Shown: positions 16,788 to 26,619, counted from the stretch's first letter. The stretch is 64,000 nt of DNA from DASUGC01 sp035606665 (GCA_035606665.1 DATNEY010000034.1:62001-126000), one strand, 5' to 3'. Numbers and translations are program-made. The notes: a model not told the origin generated them from the sequence alone.

Positions 16788-17915
16788 ATGACGTTCGATC
16801 AGCTCATCCTCGAGGCCAGCTCACGCGGAGCTTCGGACATCCACCTGCGGGCCGATCACGTGCCCCTCGTGCGAATCGACGGCGCGCTCGAGCGCTGGTC
16901 GCACGTGGCGCCGATCGGCGCGGCATCGCTCGAGGCGGTCGCCACGCGGGTTCTCTCACCGCTGCACCAGACACAGCTGCAGACCAAGAAGGAAGTCGAC
17001 GTCGCCTGGCAGGCTCCGAACGTCGGCCGAATCCGCGCGAGCGTCTTCCGGCAGCGCGGCACCATCGCCATCTCGATGCGACTGATTCCGGAACAGATCC
17101 CGAGCCCGGAGTCGCTCGGCCTGCCGCAGTCCGTCATCAATCTGGCGGGCGAATCGCGCGGACTCATTCTCGTGACGGGCGCGACCGGCAGCGGCAAGAG
17201 CACGACCCTCGCTTCGCTGGTCGATCTCATCAATCAGAACAGAGCCGAGCACATCCTCACGATCGAAGACCCGATCGAGTTCGTCCACGGCGACAAGAGA
17301 GCCGTCGTGACGCAGCGCGAAGTCGGATTCGACACCCTCGAGTACGCGAACGGCCTGCGCAGCGCGCTGCGCCAGGACCCGGACGTCATCCTCATCGGTG
17401 AAATGCGCGACATGGAAACGATCGAGACGGCGCTCATCGCCGCCGAGACCGGCCACCTCGTGCTGTCGACACTGCATACCCTCGACGCGCCGGAGACCAT
17501 CAACCGAATCATCGCGGTGTTCCCGCCCCACCAGCAGAACCAGGTGCGGCACCAGCTCTCGCGCGTGCTGAAGGCCGCCGTGTCGCAGCGCCTGCTGCCG
17601 CGCGCGGATGGACGCGGCCGCGTGCTCGCGTGCGAGGTCCTCATCGCGACCGCGCTCGTGCGGGACTGCATCGCCGACGCCGAGAAGACGTCGATGATTT
17701 CGCAGGCGATCGTGCAGGGCGGCAACCAGTACGGGATGCAGAGCTTCGATCAGGCCATCCTCTCGCTCTGCAAACAGGATCTCGTCACGATCGAAGAAGC
17801 CACCAAGTGGGTCACGAACGTGGAAGAATTCAAGATGCGGCTCCGCGGCATCACGCCCGGCAGCGCCGCAGCACCCATTGGCGCCAAGGCGGACATTCAA
17901 CGCTTCGGAACGTAA
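16788..17915 (+). CDS. pilT: type IV pilus retraction ATPase PilT
   Basis: 375 residues of the GspE/PilT hexameric ATPase family, which powers pilus retraction at the inner-membrane base. Visible are the N-terminal FDQLILEASSRGASDIHLRADH, Walker A GATGSGKST near residue 130, the Asp box TIEDPIEFVH, Walker B VILIGEMRD near 203 and the His box TGHLVLSTLHT. Length fits PilT rather than the longer PilB. No other pilus genes are near. A TTG start for recX overlaps its 3' end. Confidence 0.92.
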   Translation: MTFDQLILEASSRGASDIHLRADHVPLVRIDGALERWSHVAPIGAASLEAVATRVLSPLHQTQLQTKKEVDVAWQAPNVGRIRASVFRQRGTIAISMRLIPEQIPSPESLGLPQSVINLAGESRGLILVTGATGSGKSTTLASLVDLINQNRAEHILTIEDPIEFVHGDKRAVVTQREVGFDTLEYANGLRSALRQDPDVILIGEMRDMETIETALIAAETGHLVLSTLHTLDAPETINRIIAVFPPHQQNQVRHQLSRVLKAAVSQRLLPRADGRGRVLACEVLIATALVRDCIADAEKTSMISQAIVQGGNQYGMQSFDQAILSLCKQDLVTIEEATKWVTNVEEFKMRLRGITPGSAAAPIGAKADIQRFGT

Positions 17916-18441
17916 TAAGGCGAGGGGCTTCGCCCCTGCGCACACCCCTACGGCGTCGCTCGCGGGGACCCCTGATTCCCCGCTCCGCTCCGCCGGGCGC
18001 TCCTTACGGAGCGCTGCGCTCCACTTACTGTCGCGCCGCGACTACACGACTCACGAGCTCCGCTCGAAGCTCATCGACCGTGGCTACGACGAGGCCGCGA
18101 TCGGTCCTCTTCTCGACGATCTGACCGCCGCCCGCTTTCTCGACGACCGGCGTGTCGCCGCGGCGCACGTGCGGACGGCGACCGGCATCAAGGGCCGCGG
18201 ACGCCTGCGCGTCGCGCGCGAGCTCTCGGCCCGCGGCGTCGCTCGCGAGATTATTTCTGACCTGATGTCGGGCATCGAAGGGACGGACGAGGCGGCCGCG
18301 ATTCGGAAGATCCTCGCGCGACGCAAATGGCCTGCGCGGCCGTCGCTCGACGATCGGCGCCGCATGTTCCAGCACCTGCTCCGTCGTGGCTTCCCTGCGG
18401 GCGCCATCCGTCGGGCCCTGGGCGGCGATCTCGACGAGTAG
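17878..18441 (+). CDS. recX: RecX-family regulatory protein
   Basis: 187 residues if started at TTG 17878, which overlaps pilT by 38 bases; after the pilT stop the frame has no ATG, GTG or TTG before the conserved part. RecX helical repeats begin at ALHLLSRRDYTTHELRSKLIDRGYDEAAI, near residue 46, and run to the end. RecX curbs RecA filaments. The first 45 or so residues are encoded by GC-palindromic sequence (17921-18022) and look non-conserved. recA is not in the window. alaS starts 20 bases downstream. Confidence 0.8.
   Translation: MAPRRTFNASERNKARGFAPAHTPTASLAGTPDSPLRSAGRSLRSAALHLLSRRDYTTHELRSKLIDRGYDEAAIGPLLDDLTAARFLDDRRVAAAHVRTATGIKGRGRLRVARELSARGVAREIISDLMSGIEGTDEAAAIRKILARRKWPARPSLDDRRRMFQHLLRRGFPAGAIRRALGGDLDE
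17921..18022. repeat. palindrome-rich GC segment in the recX 5' region
   Basis: It contains AGGGGC-TTC-GCCCCT at 17923-17937, the perfect hairpin GCGCTCC-TTAC-GGAGCGC at 17997-18014, and runs of CGCTCCGCTCC. It looks like an intergenic palindromic element lying between pilT and recX that has stayed open in the recX frame. A similar CCCCGCTCCG-type stretch lies upstream of ubiE near 51940-52015. Confidence 0.6.
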
Positions 18442-18460
18442 GTACAATTGTTCCGCCTTG

Positions 18461-21118
18461 ATGACTTCGAACGAGATTCGCCGCAGCTTCCTTGATTACT
18501 TCGCCCGACACGGTCACACGATCGTGGCGTCGTCCCCGCTCGTGCCCGGTGACGATCCGACGCTGCTCTTCACGAACGCCGGCATGAACCAGTTCAAGGA
18601 CGTGTTCCTGGGCAAGGAGAAGCGCGCGTACACGCGGGCGACGACGTCGCAGAAGTGCATGCGCGTGAGCGGTAAGCACAACGACCTCGACACCGTCGGG
18701 CCGTCGCTGCGGCATCACACCTTCTTCGAAATGCTCGGCAACTTCTCGTTCGGCGACTACTTCAAGACGGACGCCATCCCGATGGCGTGGGCGCTCCTCA
18801 CCGACGTCTGGAAGCTCGACAAGGACCGTCTCTTCCCCAGCGTCTTCAAGGGCGAAGGCGGAATTCCTCGCGATGACGAGTCGTACGGGGTCTGGGCGTC
18901 GCTCGTCCCGAAGGATCGCATCCACGAACTGGGAATGGCGGACAACTTCTGGTCGATGGGCGACACGGGCCCGTGCGGTCGATGCTCGGAGATCTATTTC
19001 TTTCGAGGCAGCGAGATCCCCTGCCAGGAACCGGTCTGCCGCGGCATCGAGTGCAGCTGCGATCGGTACATCGAGATCTGGAACAACGTGTTCATGGAGT
19101 TCGACCGGCAGGCGGACGGCAAGCTGAACCCCCTGCCCGCGCTCTGTGTCGACACCGGCATGGGCCTCGAGCGCGTCACTTCGGTGATTCAGGGAACGCT
19201 GGCGACGTACGACACGGACGCGTTCAGCGGCATCCTGGGCGCGATTGGCAAAGCCGCCGGCAGGACGTATACCGCGCACCCCGGAGGCGGTGACCATCCG
19301 GACGTCTCGATGAGGGTCATCGCAGATCACCTGCGGGCCATGACGTTTCTCATTGCCGATGGCGTCCTGCCGTCGAATGAATGGCGCGGCTACGTGCTGC
19401 GCAAGATCATGCGGCGCGCGATGCGGCACGGCAAGAAGCTGGGCTTCACGCAACCGGTCCTCCACACGTTCGTCGACGTCGTCGTCTCCGAAATGGGCCA
19501 GGCCTATCCGGAGCTCGTAAGCGGCCGCGACAACATCGTACGCACCGTCCGGGCAGAAGAGGAACGGTTCGACGCGGTACTTACATCGGGCCTGCCGAAG
19601 CTCGAGGAGCTCATCGAACGGACGAAGGCGCAGGGACAGACCGCCGTGAGCGGCGATGAAGTCTTCCGCCTGTACGACTCACTCGGAGTGCCGTTCGACT
19701 TCGCTGAGGACCTTGCGGGCCAGCGGGGTCTCACGATCGATCGTCAGGGATACGAAGCGGCGATGGAGGGTCAGCGCGAGCGCGCCCGTGCGGGCAGCAA
19801 GTTCGGCTCGAGCGGCCAGGCTGTCGCGAAAGTCGAACACAAGGGCGAGGACAGGTTCACAGGCTACGAGAGTGTGACTGAACCGGACGTCGAGGTTGTG
19901 GCCGTCGAAGCCGCATCAGAGGCAGCCGCCGAACTTGTCGTCTTTCTCGACCACACGCCGTTCTATGCGGAGTCCGGCGGACAGATTTCAGACGCGGGCG
20001 AGCTGAGCAACGAGCGCGGCCTGCGCGCGAAAGTCGTCGGCGTACGGAAGGCCCAGGCCGGGCACATGCGCGCGCATACCGTCCGGGTCCTGTCGGGCAC
20101 CCTCAAGGCTGGGGAGAGAGTTACAGCGGCGGTCGATGCCGATCTGCGCGATGCAACACGCCGCAACCACACCGCCACTCACCTGCTGCACGCGGCGCTG
20201 CGCCGGCGGCTGGGAACGCACGTGCATCAGAAGGGCTCGCTCGTGGCGCCTGACCGCCTGCGTTTCGATTTCACGCACGACGCGGCGCTTACAGCTGATG
20301 AACGGCGCGAGATTGAGCGAGTAGTCAACGAGCAGGTGTTTCACAACTCGCCTGTCGTGACTGAGGTGAAGAACACCGACGACGCGATCAAGGCCGGCGC
20401 GATGGCGCTCTTCGGAGAGAAATACGGCGACAAGGTTCGGGTGGTCTCGATTCCTGGGTTCAGCGTCGAGCTCTGCGGCGGCACTCACGTCCGCGCCACC
20501 GGCGACATCGGGCCGTTCGTCATCACCGAGGAAGCCGGCGTCGCCGCCGGCGTGCGCCGAATCGAAGCGCTGACCGGCGCGGGCGCCGTCTCCTACCTGC
20601 AGAAGCAGGCCGAGGAATTCGATCGCACGCTCGAAGCCATCGGGACGACCGCGGATCAAGCGCCGGCGGCGATCGCAAAGCTCACGGCCGAGCTCAAACG
20701 CCTCGCGAAGGAGAACGAGCAGCTGAAACTCAAACTCGCTTTGGGTGGTGGTGGATCCGCCGGTGCGGACGCCGGTGATGAAGTCGCCATCGGCGACGCT
20801 CGACTCGTGGCCCGCCGCGTCGAAGGCCTGGACAAAGGCGCCCTTCGTGGATTGGCTGATTCCCTGCGCGACCGCCTGAAGCGAGGCGTGGTCGTCCTCG
20901 CCGCGGAGCAGGACGGCAAGGTCACGCTGCTCGTGTCTGTGTCGAAAGATCTGACCGATCGCGTCAAGGCCGGCCAGCTCGTGAAGGAGCTCGCCCCCAT
21001 CGTCGGTGGCGGCGGCGGCGGACGGCCCGACTTCGCCGAAGCCGGCGGCAAGGATCCGTCGAAGATCGCCGATTTGCTCGCGGCCGCGCGCGAAAAAGTA
21101 ACAGCCGCGCTGTCTTAA
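18461..21118 (+). CDS. alaS: alanine-tRNA ligase
   Basis: 885 residues, close to the E. coli 876. ATG at 18461 gives the normal start TSNEIRRSFLDYFARHGH; the frame is open upstream across the end of recX. The class II catalytic core has LLFTNAGMNQFKDVFLG. The editing domain has HTATHLLHA near 569 and CGGTHVRATGD near 671, the zinc ligands that clear Ser-tRNA(Ala). The C-terminal coiled coil and DHHA1-type region ends with GGGGGGRPDFAEAGG. recX-alaS adjacency is common. The stop overlaps the convergent beta-barrel gene by four bases. Confidence 0.97.
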   Translation: MTSNEIRRSFLDYFARHGHTIVASSPLVPGDDPTLLFTNAGMNQFKDVFLGKEKRAYTRATTSQKCMRVSGKHNDLDTVGPSLRHHTFFEMLGNFSFGDYFKTDAIPMAWALLTDVWKLDKDRLFPSVFKGEGGIPRDDESYGVWASLVPKDRIHELGMADNFWSMGDTGPCGRCSEIYFFRGSEIPCQEPVCRGIECSCDRYIEIWNNVFMEFDRQADGKLNPLPALCVDTGMGLERVTSVIQGTLATYDTDAFSGILGAIGKAAGRTYTAHPGGGDHPDVSMRVIADHLRAMTFLIADGVLPSNEWRGYVLRKIMRRAMRHGKKLGFTQPVLHTFVDVVVSEMGQAYPELVSGRDNIVRTVRAEEERFDAVLTSGLPKLEELIERTKAQGQTAVSGDEVFRLYDSLGVPFDFAEDLAGQRGLTIDRQGYEAAMEGQRERARAGSKFGSSGQAVAKVEHKGEDRFTGYESVTEPDVEVVAVEAASEAAAELVVFLDHTPFYAESGGQISDAGELSNERGLRAKVVGVRKAQAGHMRAHTVRVLSGTLKAGERVTAAVDADLRDATRRNHTATHLLHAALRRRLGTHVHQKGSLVAPDRLRFDFTHDAALTADERREIERVVNEQVFHNSPVVTEVKNTDDAIKAGAMALFGEKYGDKVRVVSIPGFSVELCGGTHVRATGDIGPFVITEEAGVAAGVRRIEALTGAGAVSYLQKQAEEFDRTLEAIGTTADQAPAAIAKLTAELKRLAKENEQLKLKLALGGGGSAGADAGDEVAIGDARLVARRVEGLDKGALRGLADSLRDRLKRGVVVLAAEQDGKVTLLVSVSKDLTDRVKAGQLVKELAPIVGGGGGGRPDFAEAGGKDPSKIADLLAAAREKVTAALS

Positions 21119-21714
21119 CGCAGACGATATCCGACGAGCGCCTGGAGGCCGCGCTGCCGGGTGCGCTCGCCGCCGGCCGTGACCTCGTACACGCCGGAGA
21201 CGCCGAAGAGGTACCGGGCCTCGAAGACCCATTTCTTCTTCCACTCGGCCTGGGCGCCGATCGCGACAGCGATGTCGACGGGCTTGTACGAATCCTTGAC
21301 GTCGTAGGAGGACCCGGCCACCGTTTCCCTGGCGGCAATGCGGAGTGCCGGCACGACGCCGCCGACGGCGCGCACCAGCATGTTGCCGCCATTAACGAAC
21401 GGATACCGCGCCAGCACCGGCACTTCGACGTAGGTGATCGCGTCGGTGATGTCCGGGCCGAATCCGATGCGACGTTGGGACAAGAGCCCCGCGATTTCGA
21501 AGCTCAGTCTCGCCGACTCCTTGAAGGTCATGAAACCGCCGGCGGCAAAGCCGGGCTCGCTACTGACTTCGCCAAGCTCACCGGCAGGACTGACCGCGAC
21601 GGTCGAAAAGGTCAATCCGCCTTTGGCACCCATTGCTTGAGCGCCGGCCGGACGCACCGCCACACTCAGCGCAAGCGTGAAAGTCAGGGACGCGACTGCA
21701 ACGAGTTTCGTCAC
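21115..21714 (-). CDS. small outer-membrane beta-barrel protein (unknown function)
   Basis: 199 residues from GTG at 21714, overlapping the upstream gene by four bases. A signal peptide (about 1-26, ending GAQA) precedes alternating beta-strand segments (GAKGGLTFSTVAV, ARLSFEIAGLLSQRR, YVEVPVLARYPF) and a last strand ending in GYRLR, typical of OMP_b-brl/PorT-like barrels. The barrel assignment rests on strand pattern and signal peptide only. It is translationally coupled to the thioredoxin-like gene upstream. Confidence 0.7.
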   Translation of the reverse strand: MTKLVAVASLTFTLALSVAVRPAGAQAMGAKGGLTFSTVAVSPAGELGEVSSEPGFAAGGFMTFKESARLSFEIAGLLSQRRIGFGPDITDAITYVEVPVLARYPFVNGGNMLVRAVGGVVPALRIAARETVAGSSYDVKDSYKPVDIAVAIGAQAEWKKKWVFEARYLFGVSGVYEVTAGGERTRQRGLQALVGYRLR

Positions 21715-22238
21715 TTGAGCAGACCTTCGATGCGGCTTTCCCAGCCGGCGGTGGTCTCGAGGCCGGTGATTTGGGCCACGACCGCGCCTGACTTGTCGAT
21801 CAGCAGCGAGAACGGCAACGTTCCCTCCCAGCCAAGACGCTCCAGGAACTCTTCGTGCCCGGCGCCGACGAGCATCGGATACGGGACCTTGAACTCGGCC
21901 GCAAATGCACGGATGCCCTCAGGCTTGTCGTCCGTGGAAATGCCGATGATGGTCAGACCGTGCGCCTTGTACTTCTCGGACAAGGCGACGAGCTGCGGCG
22001 TTTCGAGCTTGCAGGGACCACACCACGTCGCCCAGAGATTGATGACCACCGGCTTGCCCTGGTAGGCCGCGAGATCGACTTTCACCCCGTTCATGTCGTC
22101 GAGCACGGCAGCGAAGTCGACCTTCGGCCCTCCGGGCCCCGGCGGAACAGCGAAGGCACCGCCGCCACCACGAACGGAGAACGCCACGGCCATGAGGGCT
22201 CCGGCGATTGCAGCAGCGGCAAGTACGCGTCCAGGCAT
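21711..22238 (-). CDS. TlpA-like periplasmic thioredoxin-fold protein
   Basis: 175 residues. An N-terminal signal anchor (about 4-24) is followed by a Pro/Gly linker and the thioredoxin fold, with WCGPC at Cys73/Cys76 and the cis-Pro region EGTLPFSLLIDKSG. TlpA/ResA proteins are membrane-tethered thiol reductases or oxidases used in cytochrome c or protein folding. No cytochrome genes are near. It starts nine bases past the M28 peptidase stop, so the two are probably cotranscribed. Confidence 0.88.
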   Translation of the reverse strand: MPGRVLAAAAIAGALMAVAFSVRGGGGAFAVPPGPGGPKVDFAAVLDDMNGVKVDLAAYQGKPVVINLWATWCGPCKLETPQLVALSEKYKAHGLTIIGISTDDKPEGIRAFAAEFKVPYPMLVGAGHEEFLERLGWEGTLPFSLLIDKSGAVVAQITGLETTAGWESRIEGLLK

Positions 22239-22247
22239 ATGTCGATT

Positions 22248-23771
22248 CTACTTCCGCACCGCGGACGGGATCGGCTGCTGCCGATTTGCGGCGTGATAGA
22301 TGACCGACGCCAGGACGATGGCGTTCTGCTTGAGGTCCTGGTCCTTGATACGCTCCGCCGTATCGGCGTTCGTGTGGTGCTCGCGCACGTCGTAGTCGAC
22401 GTAGTCCTGTATGGGATTGAATCCCGGCACGCCGGCGCCGTTGAACGCCACGTGGTCGGTGTTGCCGATGGGCGCTCGCACGTTCTTCAGGTAGCCGAGG
22501 TCTGCAAACGGCGCCATCCACGCGTCGAAAACCGGCCGGGCGTCTTCATTGTTCTCGAGATACCAGCCGTAAATCGGCCCCTTGCCGGGATCGATGTTGA
22601 AGTACGAGCTCACCTTCTGGGTATCGGGCGTGCCGCCCTCGCCTTGCACGTGACGACGGACCCAGGCGCGCGCACCCAGCAAGCCCTGCTCCTCACCGCT
22701 CCATAGCGCCAGGCGGAGCGTCCGGCGCGGCTGGAGCCCGAGCGTCTTCAGGATCCGGAAGGCTTCCATGACCACGACCGATCCGTCGGCGTTGTCCGTT
22801 GCACCCTGACCCGTGTGCCACGAATCGAGGTGTGCGCCGAGCATGATGACTTCGTTACGCAGCGCGGGATCGGTGCCGGGGATTTCAGCGAGGACGTTGT
22901 ACGAGTTCCGATCCTGCTCGAGGAAGCGCGCCTGAACGTTCACGCGGACCTTCACCGGCGTGCCGCGCTGCACCATCCGCGCGATCATGTTGTAGTGCTC
23001 GCCCGCGAGCATGATCTTCGGCAGCAAGTCCTGCGGGTTGTCGCGGCCGCCGGCAAGAAACACGGTGCCATGCATGCCGCGGCTCGGCTTGAGGAGGACG
23101 GCTGCCCCGCCGTTGCGGATGGCCTGATCGACGGTCTGTGCGCCCGGATCCGCGGCGCCACGGCCGCCGCCAGCACCTCTGCCACCGCGGCCTTCACCGC
23201 CGCGGCCCGCCGTAGCGGCGTTAGCCGCGGAGGCGGGCGGCTCTGGCACCTGCGCCGGCTGCACTCGATCGGTCGCGATGAAGTTCGTAACGGCCGCGGC
23301 CTGCAGAATCGCCGCGCCCTTGAGAGTGACCTGTAGCGCGGCCACATCCGCCGCCGACTTGCCCGCAATGAACTGGACAGGCGCAATCACTTCCCCGGCC
23401 GTGGACGGACTCCATGCCTCGGCGTAGCCGATGAGCGGCATGAAGCGGGGCTCGACCATTTCGATGGTGAATTTGTCGAGCTGCCAGCCGCGGCCGAACT
23501 CCCATGCCTCGAGTCTGGAGTTGGCGAGCCCCCATTTCGAGAGCATGTCCTTGGCCCAGTCCGCGGCGCGCTTGTGCGCGGGAGATCCGGTCAACCGTGG
23601 GCCGATGTCGTCAACGAGCACGCTGAACATCGCCGCTGTCTGCGACCGGTTCAGGCCCTCGTCGCGAATCTTCGCGATGGCCGCGGAATCGACAGGCTCG
23701 ACCGCCTGACGGGCACCTGCTCCAACCCCGGCTATCGCCAGGACTATGACCGCAGCAATTCTGGAATTCAT
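22248..23771 (-). CDS. secreted M28-family zinc aminopeptidase
   Basis: 507 residues from ATG at 23771, which starts a clear signal peptide (NSRIAAVIVLAIAGVGAGA); an upstream in-frame start adds a non-conserved stretch. Two-zinc M28 ligands are visible: GAHLDSWHTGQGATDNADGS near 315, SGEEQGLLGA near 360, NIDPG near 392 and NTDHVAFNGAGVPGF near 442. A PA-like insert lies before the catalytic half. A Gly/Arg loop (GRGGEGRGGRGAGGGRG) sits at about 190-207. Probably an exported exopeptidase for protein scavenging, next to an M14 peptidase. Confidence 0.9.
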   Translation of the reverse strand: MNSRIAAVIVLAIAGVGAGARQAVEPVDSAAIAKIRDEGLNRSQTAAMFSVLVDDIGPRLTGSPAHKRAADWAKDMLSKWGLANSRLEAWEFGRGWQLDKFTIEMVEPRFMPLIGYAEAWSPSTAGEVIAPVQFIAGKSAADVAALQVTLKGAAILQAAAVTNFIATDRVQPAQVPEPPASAANAATAGRGGEGRGGRGAGGGRGAADPGAQTVDQAIRNGGAAVLLKPSRGMHGTVFLAGGRDNPQDLLPKIMLAGEHYNMIARMVQRGTPVKVRVNVQARFLEQDRNSYNVLAEIPGTDPALRNEVIMLGAHLDSWHTGQGATDNADGSVVVMEAFRILKTLGLQPRRTLRLALWSGEEQGLLGARAWVRRHVQGEGGTPDTQKVSSYFNIDPGKGPIYGWYLENNEDARPVFDAWMAPFADLGYLKNVRAPIGNTDHVAFNGAGVPGFNPIQDYVDYDVREHHTNADTAERIKDQDLKQNAIVLASVIYHAANRQQPIPSAVRK

Positions 23772-23835
23772 GGTTGCGATCTTAAGCGAACCCAGAACCA
23801 ATCAGACGAACCGCGCACCCTGCTCTCTGCGCCCG

Positions 23836-26619
23836 TCAGTAGATCCCGTTGAACAGAAGCTTGAACGTCGGATGCGGCTGCGCACGCTGGAGGATCTCCG
23901 GGCCATAGAGCAGCAGCCTGCCCTTGCCGACGCGCGCCTCGACGGCGATCACACCATTCCTCAAATACTCCTGCCCCCATGCCCACCCGCTCGCGAGCGG
24001 CGTGGCCGTGTCGAACCAGGCCAGCGGCGTTACGCCCGCCGCCTGCGCGCCCTGACCCAGTTTCCACACAGGGCTGTTGTCGAAGAAGAAGTTGGTTTCA
24101 GCGGCGAGGCCCGCCGTGGCAGGCTGGGTGGTGTCGACGCGCGCGCGCAGCACCGACCCGGGCACGTAGTACTTCTGCTGCGTCAGTGGCTGGCCGTTCT
24201 CCATCAGATGGTTTTCGATGGGCACGCCGAGATGCCGGGCAAGATTCGTCGCGGCGCCGCCGATCGCCACGATCGTTCCACCCTGTTCGACGAACGCCTT
24301 GAGCTGCGGAATCGTACGCTCTGCGCTGACGGAACCCATTTGTGCACGGTATTCCTCCGGGATACCGGCGGGTGGAGCGGCCGCTCCTCCGCCGCCCCCC
24401 GCTCCGCCACCCCCGGCTCCTCCTCCGCGTCCTCCGCCTGGAATCGCTGCAGGAATCGCCCCGTCAACGAACACCAGCGTGTCGTACTTCGCGTTCAGGT
24501 TACCCGCGTCGAGCTGCGGCGCGAATACTCGCGCGTACGGGAATTCGAACTGTTCGAGGATCCACCGCGCCCAGCCGGAGTCAATCGACCCGCCATACGC
24601 GTCCCACAAACCAATCCTCGGCGCCGAAAGCTTTCGCGCGCTCGCCGGCCTCGTCGCAGCGGCGATGGCAGTCACGCCACGGTCGCCGGCGAGCTTTCGC
24701 AGCACGGGCAACGTGCTGGCCTTACCCGTGACCACGAACGATCCGTCGGCCGCGCGATACACCTCTTCACCCGCCGCGAGCAGGCGGTTCACCGCGGTGA
24801 ACGCATCAATCTGCGCGGGCGAGAGCGCATAGAACGGCGAGGCGGCCGGTGCGCGGCCCGGCGGCATCGGCAGGTTCCAGTCGGGAATCACTTCGAACGG
24901 CCCGCTCACCGGCTCGAGATGCCGGTCGAACGCGACGCCCATCTGGATGGCGAGCGTCCAGCCGGCGTTGTCGTACGGCCGTGTCGGTGGCGCGCCCTGG
25001 TACGCGAAGTTGTCGGGATGATCCTGCGGCTCGAACATGTCGATTACGTGCGGACGGAACGCCTGATTCGTCTGCACGACGTACGATCCGGCCGGATAAG
25101 TCTTTCCTCCGGCCGTGAACTCCCGCGTAGCGCGATGGACGCGGATGCCGGTCTCGAGCAGCGCGTTGATGAAGCGGGTCGCCGTCGCGTAATCCGGCTG
25201 CGATGACGGCAGGATGTAGGCACGGGGATCGCGATCCTCGGGTCGATGCAGGGCGGCCCAGAGCGCGGTCTCGTTTCCGCCGCCGCCTCCGCGTCCGCCG
25301 GCTGCGCCGCCCGCGCGACCCTGCACGCCCGTCGTCGCGCCGGCGCCACCGCCGCCCGGCCCCGGCGTCGCGCGGACCTCGGCTACGATCCGGTTGTAGC
25401 GGTGCGGCGCCGGCGTCCACGTGTCCGTGTTGCCGCGATCGATGGAGTTCCTCCCCATCACGTACCGGTTGTAGAGAAAGTTCTCGCCCATCTTCGCCGC
25501 CATGTCGAGGATGGCGAGATTGCACGACACCGAGTAGTCGATGGACTTCCTGAAGTGCCACTCCTGCGGCGGCACCGGGAATGTGAGGTCGCTGTTAGGC
25601 ACCTGGCGATCCATCACCAACGGCACGCGCATCGGCGTCGGCGTGCCGATCATCTCGGTCAGGATCGCAATGGTGTTGTGGAACGCGGCGGTGTTCCTGA
25701 TGCCGCCGTTCCACCACCCGTCGTACGGCCCGCCCGATCTCGCGGTGGCGCCGGGCTTGTTCTCGGCGGCCAGCCGCGAGTGCAACGCAATTCCGATCGT
25801 CTGGATTCCAAGCACGAGCAGCGGATCCTGGTTGTAGTTGAACGGATCCCTCAATGGCGGCGACCAGAGCACGGTGCCCTGCGGGCCGCTTTGATGGTGG
25901 TTGTACAGAATCTGCGGATACCACTCGCGGTACAGGACGCGATTGATGTTCTCCGTCTCCGGCTGCGTCGAGGCGAAGAAGTCGCGGTTGTTGTCGTGAC
26001 CGATGTACTTCTGATACAGCCGCGGCAGGTTCCCGAGCGACCGCTGCGCGGGATCGGCATTCCGCATGTACCAATCGGCGACGAGATCGTTTCCGTCCGG
26101 ATTCGCGTGGACGAACAGAATGACGACGTCCCTCAGAACCCGCATCGTCTCGTCATCTGTGGCGCTCACCATGCGGTAGACCATCTCGCCGAGCTGCTGC
26201 GCGCCGAGCGTTTCGTTCGCGTGCAGACCGCCGTCGATCCACACGATCGGCTTGCCTTCCTTTGCGAGCGCGCGCGCCTGTGCGTCCGTCAGGCCCTCCG
26301 CCAGTGCGAGCTGCTTCGAGATTTCCTTGTAGCGCGCGAGGTTCTTGTGGTTTTCCGGCGACGTCACGATCGCCATGAGCTGCTCGCGGCCCTCGGCGGT
26401 CCTGCCGATCGACTGCACCACCATGCGATCCGACTCGCGATCGAGCTTCCGCCAGTACGCTTCGATCTGCTTGTAGTTGGCGAGGAAGTAGTCGTCGCCG
26501 AAGTTGTGACCAAATTCCTGCACGGGCGACGTGACCTTCGGCGCCTGCGCGCGGATGGCGTCCGGGAGTACACAGGCGACGAGCAACATCACACCGGCGA
26601 GAACCCTGTGGAGTTTCAT
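23836..26619 (-). CDS. secreted M14-family zinc carboxypeptidase
   Basis: About 927 residues from ATG at 26619, which opens a signal peptide (KLHRVLAGVMLLVACVLPDAIRAQA); starts at 26631 and 26661 are in frame but less natural. The M14 zinc ligands are HANE in GGLHANETLG and the His of YNHHQSGPQG. The C-terminal half (IGLWDAYGGSIDSGWARWIL, then TLVFVDGAIP) resembles a GATase-like accessory domain. Two Gly-rich loops lie near 418-450 and 726-751. Likely periplasmic or extracellular peptide degradation, 64 bases upstream of the M28 gene on the same strand. Confidence 0.87.
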   Translation of the reverse strand: MKLHRVLAGVMLLVACVLPDAIRAQAPKVTSPVQEFGHNFGDDYFLANYKQIEAYWRKLDRESDRMVVQSIGRTAEGREQLMAIVTSPENHKNLARYKEISKQLALAEGLTDAQARALAKEGKPIVWIDGGLHANETLGAQQLGEMVYRMVSATDDETMRVLRDVVILFVHANPDGNDLVADWYMRNADPAQRSLGNLPRLYQKYIGHDNNRDFFASTQPETENINRVLYREWYPQILYNHHQSGPQGTVLWSPPLRDPFNYNQDPLLVLGIQTIGIALHSRLAAENKPGATARSGGPYDGWWNGGIRNTAAFHNTIAILTEMIGTPTPMRVPLVMDRQVPNSDLTFPVPPQEWHFRKSIDYSVSCNLAILDMAAKMGENFLYNRYVMGRNSIDRGNTDTWTPAPHRYNRIVAEVRATPGPGGGGAGATTGVQGRAGGAAGGRGGGGGNETALWAALHRPEDRDPRAYILPSSQPDYATATRFINALLETGIRVHRATREFTAGGKTYPAGSYVVQTNQAFRPHVIDMFEPQDHPDNFAYQGAPPTRPYDNAGWTLAIQMGVAFDRHLEPVSGPFEVIPDWNLPMPPGRAPAASPFYALSPAQIDAFTAVNRLLAAGEEVYRAADGSFVVTGKASTLPVLRKLAGDRGVTAIAAATRPASARKLSAPRIGLWDAYGGSIDSGWARWILEQFEFPYARVFAPQLDAGNLNAKYDTLVFVDGAIPAAIPGGGRGGGAGGGGAGGGGGAAAPPAGIPEEYRAQMGSVSAERTIPQLKAFVEQGGTIVAIGGAATNLARHLGVPIENHLMENGQPLTQQKYYVPGSVLRARVDTTQPATAGLAAETNFFFDNSPVWKLGQGAQAAGVTPLAWFDTATPLASGWAWGQEYLRNGVIAVEARVGKGRLLLYGPEILQRAQPHPTFKLLFNGIY

